Counted from the first letter of the stretch, positions 1-7,627 are shown. The stretch: DNA of 64,000 nucleotides from DATDPM01 sp041498815 (GCA_041498815.1 JBGQJC010000007.1:9065-73064), one strand, 5' to 3'. Numbers and translations: made by a program. The notes: generated from the letters alone by a model not told the origin.

Positions 1-396
1 CCCGCCAATTACGACCTCGAGGGTGGCGGCAACCGAGGCCAGCTCCGGCGTCAGGGATTCGATGAAGTCGAGTACGACGGTGGCCCCTTTGCGCAACAGC
101 TCCGAAACGCGCTTGCCGTCCGGCTGCAGCGTCTCCTGCCCCTCGCGGGACAGCCCGGCGCGGCAAAACTCCGGGGGCGCCAATTGCCGCCCGTCCAGCA
201 CGATCTTCATCGAGCGGTCGGACCACAGCGCGGTGGTGCCGAGCAAGGCGCTGAACGCATCCCACGAGAACACGCGCGCGAACTTGTCGGCTTTGCCCGG
301 CACTTGAAGGTGCGCTCTACCGAAGGTCTGGCCGAAAAACGCCTCGGGCGTAACGGGATCGAGAATCTCTCGGAAGGTGACGATTTGACTTGGCAT
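1..396 (-). CDS. Cupin-4/JmjC-like oxygenase, N-terminal part
   Basis: The open frame runs off the left edge of the window; 132 N-terminal residues are present. The start is the ATG at 396, 22 bases after the radC stop, so it is probably co-transcribed with radC and map. The visible part starts MPSQIVTFREILDPVTPE and continues with a short FGQTFGRAHLQVPG stretch, then LWSDRSMKIVLDGR and EFCRAG. This order resembles the N-terminal end of Cupin_4 / JmjC-type 2-oxoglutarate and iron dependent oxygenases (the YcfD and ROXA group). The iron-binding HxD...H motif would lie beyond the edge and cannot be seen. The family name is therefore provisional; substrate unknown. Confidence 0.6.
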   Translation of the reverse strand, partial: MPSQIVTFREILDPVTPEAFFGQTFGRAHLQVPGKADKFARVFSWDAFSALLGTTALWSDRSMKIVLDGRQLAPPEFCRAGLSREGQETLQPDGKRVSELLRKGATVVLDFIESLTPELASVAATLEVVIGG

Positions 397-418
397 CGCG
401 CGGGTTCCGCCGGGTCGG

Positions 419-1363
419 TCAGATCAGGCCGAGGTTCTTGAGACTCGCATGCCCGCCTTTCGCGACGATGACATGGTCGTGAAGCGCAATGCCCAGCTTC
501 TGGCACGCCTCGGCCACTTCCCGCGTCATGGCGATGTCGCCCTGGGAGGGCGTCGGATCGCCGCTCGGATGGTTGTGGACCAGGATGATGGCGGTGGCGT
601 TGAGTTCGAGGGCCCGTTTCACCACCTCGCGCGGATAGACCGGCGTGTGGTCCACGGTGCCCTTTTGCTGCACCTCGTCGGCGATCAACCGGTTCTTGCG
701 GTCGAGGAACAGCAGGCGGAACTGCTCGATCTCAGCGTGGGCCATGCTGGCGCGGCAATAGTCGATGAGCCGGTCCCAAGAGCCGATGACGGGGCCCTCC
801 ATCACCTCCGATCGCGCCAAGCGCTCGCCCGCTTCGCGCACCGCCTTCAAGAGGACGATCACGTGGTGCGTCACCTCCTCGAATTCGGCCAAGCGCTCGG
901 GCGGCGCGCTCAAGACGGCGGCCAAGCCTCCGAAACGCGCCAGCAGTTCCTTGGCAAGCGGCTTCACGTCCACCCGCGGGATGGCGTGGAACAGCAGCAA
1001 CTCCAGAAGCTCGTAATCCGGCAAGCCGCCGCCGCCCGCCGACATAAACCGCTCGCGCAAGCGCTGGCGGTGGCCGTGGTAATGCGGCCGCTCGGCGAAC
1101 GGCGTTTGTTCGCCGCCTTCGGAGAATCCGCGGGGAGCCTTGGCGATTTCGGCGGCGAGCCGCGCCGCCGGATCGTCGCCCTCGAAAATCCACCCCATCT
1201 TGAGCTTGTCCCACTGCCCGCCCATTTCGCGCAGGAGATGGCGGTATGGATGGATGTTGCCTTTGACGAGATAGGCGGAATTTCCGCCGGGTGCTGCCCG
1301 CCTTTCGATCGTGAGCCCCGCCCCGGCGAGAACGGTGTCTTGGGCGCCGGCGCTACGCGCCAT
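419..1363 (-). CDS. radC: RadC family JAMM-domain protein with an N-terminal extension
   Basis: The protein has 314 residues. The C-terminal two thirds are RadC: a helix-hairpin-helix-like region (LPDYELLELLLFHAIPR, near residue 115) and an MPN/JAMM domain ending in HNHPSGDPTPSQGD at residues 263-276, which fits the metal motif HxHx7Sx2D exactly. RadC proteins were named for DNA repair, but their activity is unsettled. About 90 residues precede the RadC part, whereas typical RadC is near 220. This part carries YLVKGNIHPYRHLLREMGG followed by QWDKLKMGWIFEG, which looks like a separate small domain. The start overlaps the end of map by 11 bases, so the two are likely one transcript. Confidence 0.9.
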   Translation of the reverse strand: MARSAGAQDTVLAGAGLTIERRAAPGGNSAYLVKGNIHPYRHLLREMGGQWDKLKMGWIFEGDDPAARLAAEIAKAPRGFSEGGEQTPFAERPHYHGHRQRLRERFMSAGGGGLPDYELLELLLFHAIPRVDVKPLAKELLARFGGLAAVLSAPPERLAEFEEVTHHVIVLLKAVREAGERLARSEVMEGPVIGSWDRLIDYCRASMAHAEIEQFRLLFLDRKNRLIADEVQQKGTVDHTPVYPREVVKRALELNATAIILVHNHPSGDPTPSQGDIAMTREVAEACQKLGIALHDHVIVAKGGHASLKNLGLI

Positions 1364-2189
1364 TGCCGTAGGGCGGCTGGTGCAGGCCCAAAGGCGACAA
1401 GGTGAAGATCTCGTGCCCCTCGGCCGTGACCCCCACCGTGTGCTCGAACTGCGCCGAAAGCGAACGGTCCTTGGTCACCGCGGTCCAGCCATCCGCCAAA
1501 ATCTTCACCTCATAGCGTCCGGCGTTGATCATCGGCTCGATGGTGAAGAACATGCCCTCGCGCAATGCGATGCCTTCGCCCGGCTCGCCGTAATGCAGGA
1601 TGCTCGGCTGGTCGTGAAACACGCGCCCGATCCCGTGGCCGCAGAAATCGCGCACCACCGAAAACCGCTGTTGCTCGACGAAGTCCTGAATGGCATGGCC
1701 GATGTCCCCGGTCGTGGCGCCGGGGCGCACCACCGCGATGCCGCGCATCATCGCCTCATAGGTCACGTCCACCAGGCGGCCGGCCTTCACGCCGGGGTTG
1801 CCGATATAGAACATGCGGCTGGTATCGCCATGCCAGCCGTCCAAGATCACGGTCACGTCGATGTTGAGGATGTCGCCGTCTTGAAGGCGCTTGTCCCCGG
1901 GGATTCCATGGCACACCACGTGATTGACCGAGGTGCAGATGGATTTCGGAAATCCCCGGTAGTCCAAGGGCGCCGGCACCGCGCCGTGGCCGGTGATGAA
2001 ATCGTGGCACAGCTTGTCGAGCTCGCCCGTCGTCACGCCCGCCTTGACATGGGGGGTGACGTAATCGAGCACCTCGGCGCCGAGTTTTCCGGCGCGGCGC
2101 ATGCTTTCGAAATCTTCGCGCCGGTGGAGCGTGATCATCAGCCGCGACGGGCCGGTTTCCGCAACCCGTTTCATCTGGTTCGAAGACAA
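1353..2189 (-). CDS. map: Methionine aminopeptidase, type I
   Basis: Removes the initiator methionine from nascent proteins in the cytoplasm. The five metal ligands of the family can be placed: two aspartates in NIDVTVILDGWHGDTSRM, the histidine in GHGIGRVFHDQP, and glutamates in FTIEPM and QFEHTVGV. The length of 278 residues is near the usual 255-275. The start is a TTG at 2189 preceded by GGAAGGCGG; an ATG six codons in (2174) is the alternative but has no clear ribosome site. The gene lies 18 bases after sfsA and overlaps radC. Confidence 0.95.
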   Translation of the reverse strand: MSSNQMKRVAETGPSRLMITLHRREDFESMRRAGKLGAEVLDYVTPHVKAGVTTGELDKLCHDFITGHGAVPAPLDYRGFPKSICTSVNHVVCHGIPGDKRLQDGDILNIDVTVILDGWHGDTSRMFYIGNPGVKAGRLVDVTYEAMMRGIAVVRPGATTGDIGHAIQDFVEQQRFSVVRDFCGHGIGRVFHDQPSILHYGEPGEGIALREGMFFTIEPMINAGRYEVKILADGWTAVTKDRSLSAQFEHTVGVTAEGHEIFTLSPLGLHQPPYGNGA

Positions 2190-2207
2190 TTGTCTATCCG
2201 CCTTCCT

Positions 2208-2903
2208 TCAGTGCGCCGCGATTTTGCGCCCTAACCGGATGCCTTGGAGGCTGACCTCGCAAGCATAGCACAGGGCGGCAACCCCTGCGGCCCTAGCCTG
2301 TGCCGCGGCCTTGGCATAGCCGGGGTCGATATCGGCGGCGATCTTGAACCGGGCGCAGTCGCCGCGCTGCACGAGATAGAGGATGACCCCGCGCCCGCCC
2401 TGCCCGGCGATGGCGGTGAGTTCGGCCAAATGCCGCGCCCCGCGCTCGGTCTTGGCGTCCGGGAACTCGGCCGGGCCGTCGCGCCGCAGCGTCACGCTTT
2501 TCACCTCGAGGTAACAGATGGGAAGGCCCGGGCCGGCAAGCAAGAAATCGACGCGGGATCTGGCCCCCATCTTGGCCTCGCGCCGGATGTCCGTGTAGGG
2601 CGCCAGGGCCTCGATCCGGCGCTCCGCCAGGGCCTCCGCCACGATCGCATTGCCGCGCCCGGTATTGACCCCGACGAGGGTATCGCCCGCGCGCACGAGT
2701 TCGAGCCCATAGCGTAATTTTCGGGACGGAGCCGGGTTGTCCGAAAGCCAGACCTCGGCGCCCGGATCGGCCAGGCCCAGCATCGAGCCCGGGTTGGGGC
2801 AATGCGCCGTGACCCCGCGCCCGTCGGCAAGCTTCACGTCGGCGAGGAACCGCTTGTAGCGGCGTATCAACTCCGCGCGGATGAGGGGGTTCTCGAATTC
2901 CAT
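2208..2903 (-). CDS. sfsA: SfsA family protein (sugar fermentation stimulation homolog)
   Basis: The protein has 231 residues from the ATG at 2903 (MEFENPLIRAELIRRYKRF). The family signature is present: HCPNPGSMLGL near residue 37, followed by VGVNTGRGNAIVAEAL and a YLEVKSVTL segment with acidic and lysine residues of a PD-(D/E)XK-like core. SfsA was first found as an activator of maltose genes in E. coli and is thought to bind nucleic acid; its cellular role is not settled. The frame is open for about 200 more codons upstream, but that part is the antisense of the next gene. It begins 85 bases from the divergent gene at 2988. Confidence 0.9.
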   Translation of the reverse strand: MEFENPLIRAELIRRYKRFLADVKLADGRGVTAHCPNPGSMLGLADPGAEVWLSDNPAPSRKLRYGLELVRAGDTLVGVNTGRGNAIVAEALAERRIEALAPYTDIRREAKMGARSRVDFLLAGPGLPICYLEVKSVTLRRDGPAEFPDAKTERGARHLAELTAIAGQGGRGVILYLVQRGDCARFKIAADIDPGYAKAAAQARAAGVAALCYACEVSLQGIRLGRKIAAH

Positions 2904-2987
2904 GGCCGGGCGAGGGTAGGGGGCGCGTGGGCGTTCCGCAATCTGACGGGTTTTGCCCTTGGAGCAGCCGCTGATACCATCGCCGCC

Positions 2988-3740
2988 ATGGGGGATCAGC
3001 CCGTCACCGCCGCCGTCCTCGTCATCGGCAACGAGATTCTCTCGGGCCGCACCGTGGACGCGAATTTGTCCTATATCGCGGCCAGGCTGAATACCATCGG
3101 CATTCGCCTTCTCGAGGCCCGCGTCGTGCCCGACCGCATCGAGGCGATCGTCGCCGCCGTCAATGCCTGCCGTGAGGCTCATACTTACGTTTTTACGACC
3201 GGGGGCATCGGGCCGACCCACGACGACATCACCGCCCGCGCCATCGCCGCGGCTTTCGGCGTCGCCATCGAGCGCAATGCGGAAGCGGTCGCGCGGTTGA
3301 CAAGCCATTATCAAGGCGGCGGCTTGAACGAGGCGCGCCTCTCCATGGCCGACATGCCTAAAGGTGCCGTCCTCATCGACAATCCCGTGAGCCAGGCGCC
3401 CGGGTTTCAACTCGGCAACGTCTTCGTGCTCGCCGGCGTGCCCGCGATCATGCAGGCGATGTTCGACGGGCTCATGGGGCGCCTCAGGGGCGGGGCAACA
3501 ATCCATTCGCGCACGGTCTCCTGTTATCTCGCCGAAGGCACGATCGCGGCCGAACTTGCCGCGGTCCAGCGCCGCTTCCCCGAAGTCGAAATCGGCAGTT
3601 ATCCTTTTTTCCGGGCGAGACGATTCGGAACCAGCCTGGTGCTTCGCGGCGAAGACGAAAGTGCTGTCGCCAAAGCCGCCGCGGAGGTTCGCGCGCTGAT
3701 CGGTGTGTTGGGCGGCGAGCCTCTGGAGCTGGAGCCGTGA
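2988..3740 (+). CDS. MoCF-biosynthesis-type molybdopterin-binding protein (CinA N-terminal-like)
   Basis: The protein has 250 residues and is a single MoaB/MogA-fold domain. It shows AAVLVIGNEILSGRTVDAN at the start and FTTGGIGPTHDDITARAI near residue 75, the molybdopterin-binding glycine-rich loop and the following aspartates. It lacks the C-terminal nicotinamide-nucleotide amidase domain of full CinA. Proteins of this short type are usually annotated as competence/damage-inducible or molybdopterin-binding; actual substrate is unknown. The ATG at 2988 is chosen since the upstream part of the frame is shadow of sfsA. It converges with bluB, 4 bases apart. Confidence 0.88.
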   Translation: MGDQPVTAAVLVIGNEILSGRTVDANLSYIAARLNTIGIRLLEARVVPDRIEAIVAAVNACREAHTYVFTTGGIGPTHDDITARAIAAAFGVAIERNAEAVARLTSHYQGGGLNEARLSMADMPKGAVLIDNPVSQAPGFQLGNVFVLAGVPAIMQAMFDGLMGRLRGGATIHSRTVSCYLAEGTIAAELAAVQRRFPEVEIGSYPFFRARRFGTSLVLRGEDESAVAKAAAEVRALIGVLGGEPLELEP

Positions 3741-3744
3741 GGCG

Positions 3745-4392
3745 TCAGCGCCGCAACAACGCGCGGGCCGCCGGGTCGACGTCCTGCCAGCCGCGCCGTT
3801 TCAATTCCGGCTCCTCGTCCTCGTGCTCCGGATATCCGACGCACAAATAGGCGATGAAGTCCCAAGGTTGCGGCACCTCGAGCACGGCGGTGAGCGCAAC
3901 CGGATCGAGAATCGAAACCCAGCCGACGCCGATGCCCCGAGCGCGGGCGGCAAGCCACAAGGTGTGAATCGCCATCACCGCGGAATAGGCCATGGTTTCG
4001 GGCATGGTCTTGCGCCCGAGCCCATGGCCGGTTTCGGTCGCACCATCGGCGAACACCGCCAGATGCACCGGCGCCTCATCGAGCCCCGCCAGCTTCAAGC
4101 TCGCGTAAAGCTTCGCGCGCTCGCCCTCAAAATCGCGCAGCGCCGCGTCGTTGCATGTCAAAAAATTCTCGCGCACCGCTTGGCGCCGCACCGAGTCGGC
4201 CACCGCCACGAATCGCCAGGGCTGGCTGAAACCGACCGAGGGTGCCAGGCAAGCTTGGGCTAGAAGCTCGGACAAGATTGCGGGCGCCACGGGATCGCGC
4301 TTGAAATGGCGCACGTCGCGCCGCCAGCGGAAGAGTTGTTCCAAGCGGGTGCAAAACGTCGGATCGAATTGCGGCGGGGCATCGTTCGCCAT
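3745..4392 (-). CDS. bluB: 5,6-dimethylbenzimidazole synthase (BluB)
   Basis: The protein has 215 residues and belongs to the flavin-destroying branch of the nitroreductase fold. BluB converts FMNH2 and oxygen to 5,6-dimethylbenzimidazole, the lower ligand of vitamin B12. The diagnostic N-terminal block WRRDVRHFKRDPVAP and the block LAPSVGFSQPWRFV are present, as are MPETMAYSAVMAIHTLWLAAR and RGIGVGWVSIL. The start is the ATG at 4392, the first one in the conserved part. No other cobalamin gene lies next to it. It is convergent with the molybdopterin-binding gene. Confidence 0.88.
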   Translation of the reverse strand: MANDAPPQFDPTFCTRLEQLFRWRRDVRHFKRDPVAPAILSELLAQACLAPSVGFSQPWRFVAVADSVRRQAVRENFLTCNDAALRDFEGERAKLYASLKLAGLDEAPVHLAVFADGATETGHGLGRKTMPETMAYSAVMAIHTLWLAARARGIGVGWVSILDPVALTAVLEVPQPWDFIAYLCVGYPEHEDEEPELKRRGWQDVDPAARALLRR

Positions 4393-4493
4393 GCGGCCTC
4401 CAAGGTTTCCATAGCCTAACCGAGACCCGGGCCGCGCGCGATGGCTCCCCGGCTTGCACGCCCGCAAAGCCGGGGCTAGGGTCCAGACCCTAA

Positions 4494-4580
4494 GCCCGCT
4501 TGGCGGAACTGGTAGACGCAACGGACTTAAAATCCGTTTCCCGCAAGGGAGTGCTGGTTCGAGTCCAGCAGCGGGCACCA
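4494..4580 (+). tRNA. tRNA-Leu (UAA anticodon)
   Basis: The acceptor arms GCCCGCT (4494) and AGCGGGC pair perfectly, and an ACCA end follows and is encoded. The anticodon stem ACGGA/TCCGT encloses the loop CTTAAAA, giving anticodon TAA. The T arm is GCTGG-TTCGAGT-CCAGC, and the long variable arm expected of a leucine tRNA (TTCCCGCAAGGGA region) is present. The gene is 87 bases including CCA. It stands alone and is followed by the accessory island at about 4600-6650, a common arrangement since tRNA genes serve as integration sites. Confidence 0.97.
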
Positions 4581-4992
4581 ACCTTCGCTGCCGCGCAGCT
4601 TCGGTTGGCTTAGCCCTCCGAAGTTCCGGCGAGGGAAACAACACCGGACATTTCGCACCGAAATGCAGCGGTTTGCCGCGATTTGTGCGTCTCCTGCTTC
4701 GTCCTGCTTCCAGGCGTGATTAATCGCCGCCGGTTAAGTTCCCCCGAAAGCCGCGCGCCGCTTGACTTTCGGCCGCCATGCTCCTGCCCGCCCCCGGCTT
4801 TTCCCGGCGAATGTCAGCAAATGTCAACATCGCGGCGCCGCAGCCAAGCGAGACCGGCGAAACAACACGCCGGAATTCGCCCGCCGCAGGCGTTGCGAAG
4901 TTGTTAGTCGTTCACGATGTCAAAGACCGGTGTAGGATTATATTCTTATGCAGCAGGGATGTCAAGCGAAGGCCTGATCCGGCGCTGCCTAC
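4581..4992. other. Non-coding stretch between tRNA-Leu and the transposase remnant
   Basis: No credible gene on either strand. A short inverted repeat (CCCTCCGAAGTTCCGGCGAGGG, split around a small loop) lies near 4615. From about 4900 on the sequence becomes AT-richer (TAGGATTATATTCTT at 4934-4948), marking the change into the accessory island. No copy of the tRNA 3' end was recognised downstream by eye. Confidence 0.5.
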
Positions 4993-5136
4993 ATGAATTA
5001 CAATTTCTGCCGCATCCACAAGACGCTCCGCGTTACCCCTGCGATGGCCGCTGGAGTGACAGACCGGCTTTGGGGAATTGGTGATATTGTGAAAGTGCTT
5101 GAGGACCGGGAGGCTAAACATCGTGTCGGCGCATAA
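4978..5136 (+). pseudogene. C-terminal remnant of an IS1-type transposase
   Basis: After an in-frame TGA at 4975 the frame reads YMNYNFCRIHKTLRVTPAM, then AAGVTDRLWGIGDIVKVLED. This is the usual C-terminal end of the DDE transposases annotated as IS1-family in alphaproteobacteria (x-YNFxRIHKTLRVTPAMxAGVTD). Only about 45 residues remain; the catalytic part is missing upstream, and no terminal inverted repeat was found. The end of this remnant overlaps the start of the next gene (5123). It is evidence of past insertion and decay at this place. Confidence 0.7.
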
Positions 5137-5548
5137 GACTGAGCGCGGCCATCAAACCCAATGGGCCGCACAATTCGCCGTCGCGAGCGAGTTATGCAAG
5201 CGCGGATATGAGGTCGCATTTACGTCAGGGCACAACACGCCGGTAGCCGATCTCATGGTTGTAAGTCCGAAAAACAAAAAAATGTTTCTCGTGGATGTGA
5301 AGGGTCTTTATCGGAAGAATCCTTGGCTTATCAAGCGAAAGACTCTCAGGAAGAATCTCTTCTACATCCTCGCGTATGTACCGGCTGACGAGCCCAATCA
5401 GTTCTTCGTGGTGCCTCAGCGGCGGGCACTTGCGTTCATTCAAAATGAACTGACGCGGCTAAAGAGGTCGAATGATTACCCCGTAACCGGGTTCGTCTGG
5501 AAATTGGCCTTGGAGTACAAAGACGCTTGGGACCTCTTACCAAAATAA
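5123..5548 (+). CDS. Predicted PD-(D/E)XK nuclease-like protein
   Basis: The protein has 141 residues from a GTG at 5123, preceded by GGGAGG nine bases upstream. The order of motifs matches the restriction-endonuclease-like fold: a helix with Glu23 (VASELCKRGYEVAFTSG), Asp43 in TPVADLMVV, and Asp58-Val-Lys60 in FLVDVKGLYRKNP. Glu...Asp...(D/E)xK is the usual metal site of that fold. There is no fused partner domain. Base composition is AT-richer than flanking housekeeping genes. Related single-domain proteins occur in accessory and defence regions; no specific function can be given. The upstream transposase remnant overlaps its ribosome site, so it may depend on a promoter brought in by the element. 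Confidence 0.6.
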   Translation: MSAHKTERGHQTQWAAQFAVASELCKRGYEVAFTSGHNTPVADLMVVSPKNKKMFLVDVKGLYRKNPWLIKRKTLRKNLFYILAYVPADEPNQFFVVPQRRALAFIQNELTRLKRSNDYPVTGFVWKLALEYKDAWDLLPK

Positions 5549-5646
5549 TTCAAAATGCGTCACTGCCCCTGATCCAGTAATGTTTTAGATCGAGCGGAAA
5601 TTGAGATGGCCGCAAGAAGACCGTCGCGCGTGATCGAGAATTAAAA

Positions 5647-6642
5647 ATGATCCACGCGAATCAAATACGATGGCTCAACCGCCCTATTTCTGTGAACGAA
5701 TTACCAAAATTTTGGATACCTGAGTACCGTGCGAATCGGTATCTGAAGCCTCTAACCGATAGTCAGCTACAAACTCGGATCGAGGATATTCTCTCGAATT
5801 TAATGGCACTCGGCGACGACGGGAAATACAGGCCTCGATATCTGATCGGTGAGAACAGGTTATATCGTCCAATTCGGAATTTGGACTTTCTCCGAATGCT
5901 GGTGGACATTGACGAAGAATGTCGGCTAAGGGGAAATCCATCACTTCTGGCCGACTTACCCTCTGTCAATCTACAGCTGGCCCAGCGCCTCGCCGACGAG
6001 ACGTGGTGTCGACGGCCGGATTGGGTTGAAAAATCGCGGCTCTCACAGGAAGTGTATCAGCATCCTCGGATGCTGTTCCGATTCAGCGAGCGGAAACACA
6101 ATCGAAGTTTTTTTGAAGCTGGAGAGATGCATTTGCAGCCCGCGTCTGCCTACGATGATCCATCCCTAAACAACGCGCTAGCCGATGATGAGTGCGTCAA
6201 GAAATGGTATGGCGAGCATGGAATTATCAAAACCTTCTCCGTTCCGGATTACTACTGTATCTGCTTTGCCGCCACGTATGACGTTCGGCTATTCCGGGAT
6301 TTTCGAAAGAGCGATTTCAGTTGTGTGGCAATCGGGGATGTTCTCGAATTTACCGAACGTCTCCGAAGGGCTATCAAAAAACACAACGGGTTACACGCTG
6401 AAACTCGAATCCAGGCACTCATCACTTCGCCGGTAATTTATTATGACCCATTCTCTCTTGTCGATATGTCGACGCCATCCGAGGTGTATTTTTCCAAGCA
6501 TTTTCGTTTTGCGTATCAAGAAGAGTTTCGCCTTGTTGTAATTCCAGCGCATTCCAGAAAACTGCAGCCGTTCTCTTTAAATATTGGCGCAATCACCGAC
6601 ATCGCGGAGTTCATGTTCGATCCGTTGAGCCCATCGGGCTGA
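5647..6642 (+). CDS. Unknown protein, weakly DUF2971-like
   Basis: The protein has 331 residues and no signal peptide or membrane segment. I do not recognise a family with certainty. The half from residue 140 on has the order MLFRFSERKHNRSFFEAGEM, then ASAYDDPSLNNAL, YCICFAATYDVRLFRDF, FSCVAIGDVLEFTERL, and near the end FSKHFRFAYQEEFRLVV. This resembles the DUF2971 pattern (a short 'what to show' strand, a D/NDP loop, an ICF strand, a final YQxEFR). The ribosome site is weak (GAGAATTAAAA before ATG). It follows the nuclease-like gene by 98 bases, in the same AT-richer island and with similar codon use, so the two may have arrived together. Confidence 0.55.
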   Translation: MIHANQIRWLNRPISVNELPKFWIPEYRANRYLKPLTDSQLQTRIEDILSNLMALGDDGKYRPRYLIGENRLYRPIRNLDFLRMLVDIDEECRLRGNPSLLADLPSVNLQLAQRLADETWCRRPDWVEKSRLSQEVYQHPRMLFRFSERKHNRSFFEAGEMHLQPASAYDDPSLNNALADDECVKKWYGEHGIIKTFSVPDYYCICFAATYDVRLFRDFRKSDFSCVAIGDVLEFTERLRRAIKKHNGLHAETRIQALITSPVIYYDPFSLVDMSTPSEVYFSKHFRFAYQEEFRLVVIPAHSRKLQPFSLNIGAITDIAEFMFDPLSPSG

Positions 6643-6651
6643 CGCCGCGGC

Positions 6652-6685
6652 CAAAAAAATTCGGCGGCACAAATCCGCGCCGCCG
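6652..6685 (-). terminator. Probable intrinsic terminator at the end of the phasin unit
   Basis: On the minus strand a 7-bp stem CGGCGGC/GCCGCCG (6662-6668 with 6679-6685, 10-base loop) is followed by GAATTTTTTT. It lies 117 bases after the phasin stop. On the plus strand the same stem is 20 bases after the 331-residue gene but lacks a T run. Confidence 0.5.
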
Positions 6686-6801
6686 TAATGTTCGAACCCG
6701 ATAAAAAAAATCGCAGTCGAGTCTTATCCCGCGGGCCTTATCCGAAGCCTTCGGACGCGCGGCTCCGCGCGCCCGTGATTACCGGGTGTGAGCGGCGCCG
6801 G

Positions 6802-7308
6802 TTAACCGGCCAGGCGCTGCTTCTGAATCGCCGCCACCTGCTGCGCCACCGGATGCGGCTTGGTCTCCGCCTTGCGCTTCGGCTTCGCCTTGCGCTTGGC
6901 CGGCTTGGACTTGGCCTTGTCGGTCGCGGCGCCGTTTTGGCCGGCCTTGGCGGCCGAAGCCGCGACCGCGAAAGCCTTTTCGCTCATGGCCGTGGTGTCA
7001 TCGGTAAGGCGCCGCACCGTGCCGCCCAGCCAGTCGAAATACGCGACCAGCATCTCGTTGACGTCGCCGCAGCCGGAGATCTTCTGCGCGGCCTTGATCG
7101 CCGTTTCGTTGTCCACACGCCGGCGGTCGAGAAATTCGCGCGTGAGTTTTTCGAAGCCGTCCAGAAACTCGGCCTGGGCTTTGAGCATGCCGTCGGTGTG
7201 TTCGGCGATAAGCTGGGGCAGGGCCGTGTTGTCGGCCATCAAGGCCATGTTGTCGGCCATCATGGTCATGAGGTCCTGTTGAAAGGGGCTCTTCTTGGCA
7301 GTCATCAT
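6802..7308 (-). CDS. Phasin-like polyhydroxyalkanoate granule protein
   Basis: The protein has 168 residues. The middle is an amphipathic helix region with features of the phasin_2 group (MLKAQAEFLDGFEKLTREF, then MLVAYFDWLGGTVRRLTDDT and SEKAFAVAASAA). The C-terminal 45 residues are rich in lysine, alanine and proline, as in many phasins. Phasins coat polyhydroxybutyrate granules. Two ATGs stand in tandem at 7308 and 7305; GGAG precedes them. No PHA synthase gene is nearby. The upstream region carries repeated motifs resembling PhaR operators, which supports the assignment. Confidence 0.7.
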   Translation of the reverse strand: MMTAKKSPFQQDLMTMMADNMALMADNTALPQLIAEHTDGMLKAQAEFLDGFEKLTREFLDRRRVDNETAIKAAQKISGCGDVNEMLVAYFDWLGGTVRRLTDDTTAMSEKAFAVAASAAKAGQNGAATDKAKSKPAKRKAKPKRKAETKPHPVAQQVAAIQKQRLAG

Positions 7309-7553
7309 CGGTTCTCCAAAATGCGTTACAGGCCGCGCAGTCCCCCAACCGCACGAGCCCCCGTGTTTGCGGCCGCAAGCTTGCCCGTTTCCGGTGCCGC
7401 GGCCTTATGATCGTTGAAGCGAGTTGGTTGCCCTGTTCCGGCGGCCGTTGCGGGACCCAAACCCCATCCCGCACACCTACGTCCCGGCGCTAACAACCAT
7501 CCCGTCAAAAGGTTACCAATTCGTCACCGTAATAGCCACCGCTTGTTCCAAAT

Positions 7554-7594
7554 TCTTTGTTGCGGCGCAGAAAATCTTTGTTGCGGCGCAGAAA
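7554..7594. repeat. Two tandem copies of a 21-bp unit
   Basis: A 21-base unit containing TTGCGGCGCAGAAA is repeated twice without a gap (7554-7574 and 7575-7595, the last base differing). The spacing of 21 bases places both motifs on the same face of the helix. Confidence 0.85.
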
Positions 7595-7627
7595 GGCTGG
7601 ATCTGCGCCGTCATATTGCGCTGCAAT
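7560..7627 (-). promoter_or_regulatory. Cluster of three TGCGNNGCA-type motifs upstream of the phasin gene
   Basis: TTGCGGCGCAG occurs at 7560-7570 and 7581-7591, and the palindrome ATTGCGCTGCAAT at 7615-7627. PhaR, the repressor of phasin genes that senses PHA granules, binds TGC-rich dyads of this general type in alphaproteobacteria. The cluster is 250-320 bases upstream of the phasin start. Between it and the gene (7309-7553) no coding frame is convincing. The link to PhaR is inference. Confidence 0.45.

Noticed and set aside
2904..3506. N-terminal extension of sfsA to 432 residues
   Set aside because: The added part overlaps the divergent molybdopterin-binding gene on the other strand and has no similarity to SfsA.
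4556..6700. Attachment-site repeat of the tRNA-Leu 3' end
   Set aside because: No second copy of the T arm and acceptor sequence was found by eye at the far end of the island; no integrase gene is present.
7309..7553. A structured RNA (6S-like) in the phasin leader
   Set aside because: Some hairpins are possible (for example GCGGGA/TCCCGC around 7455), but no known RNA family could be matched with confidence.
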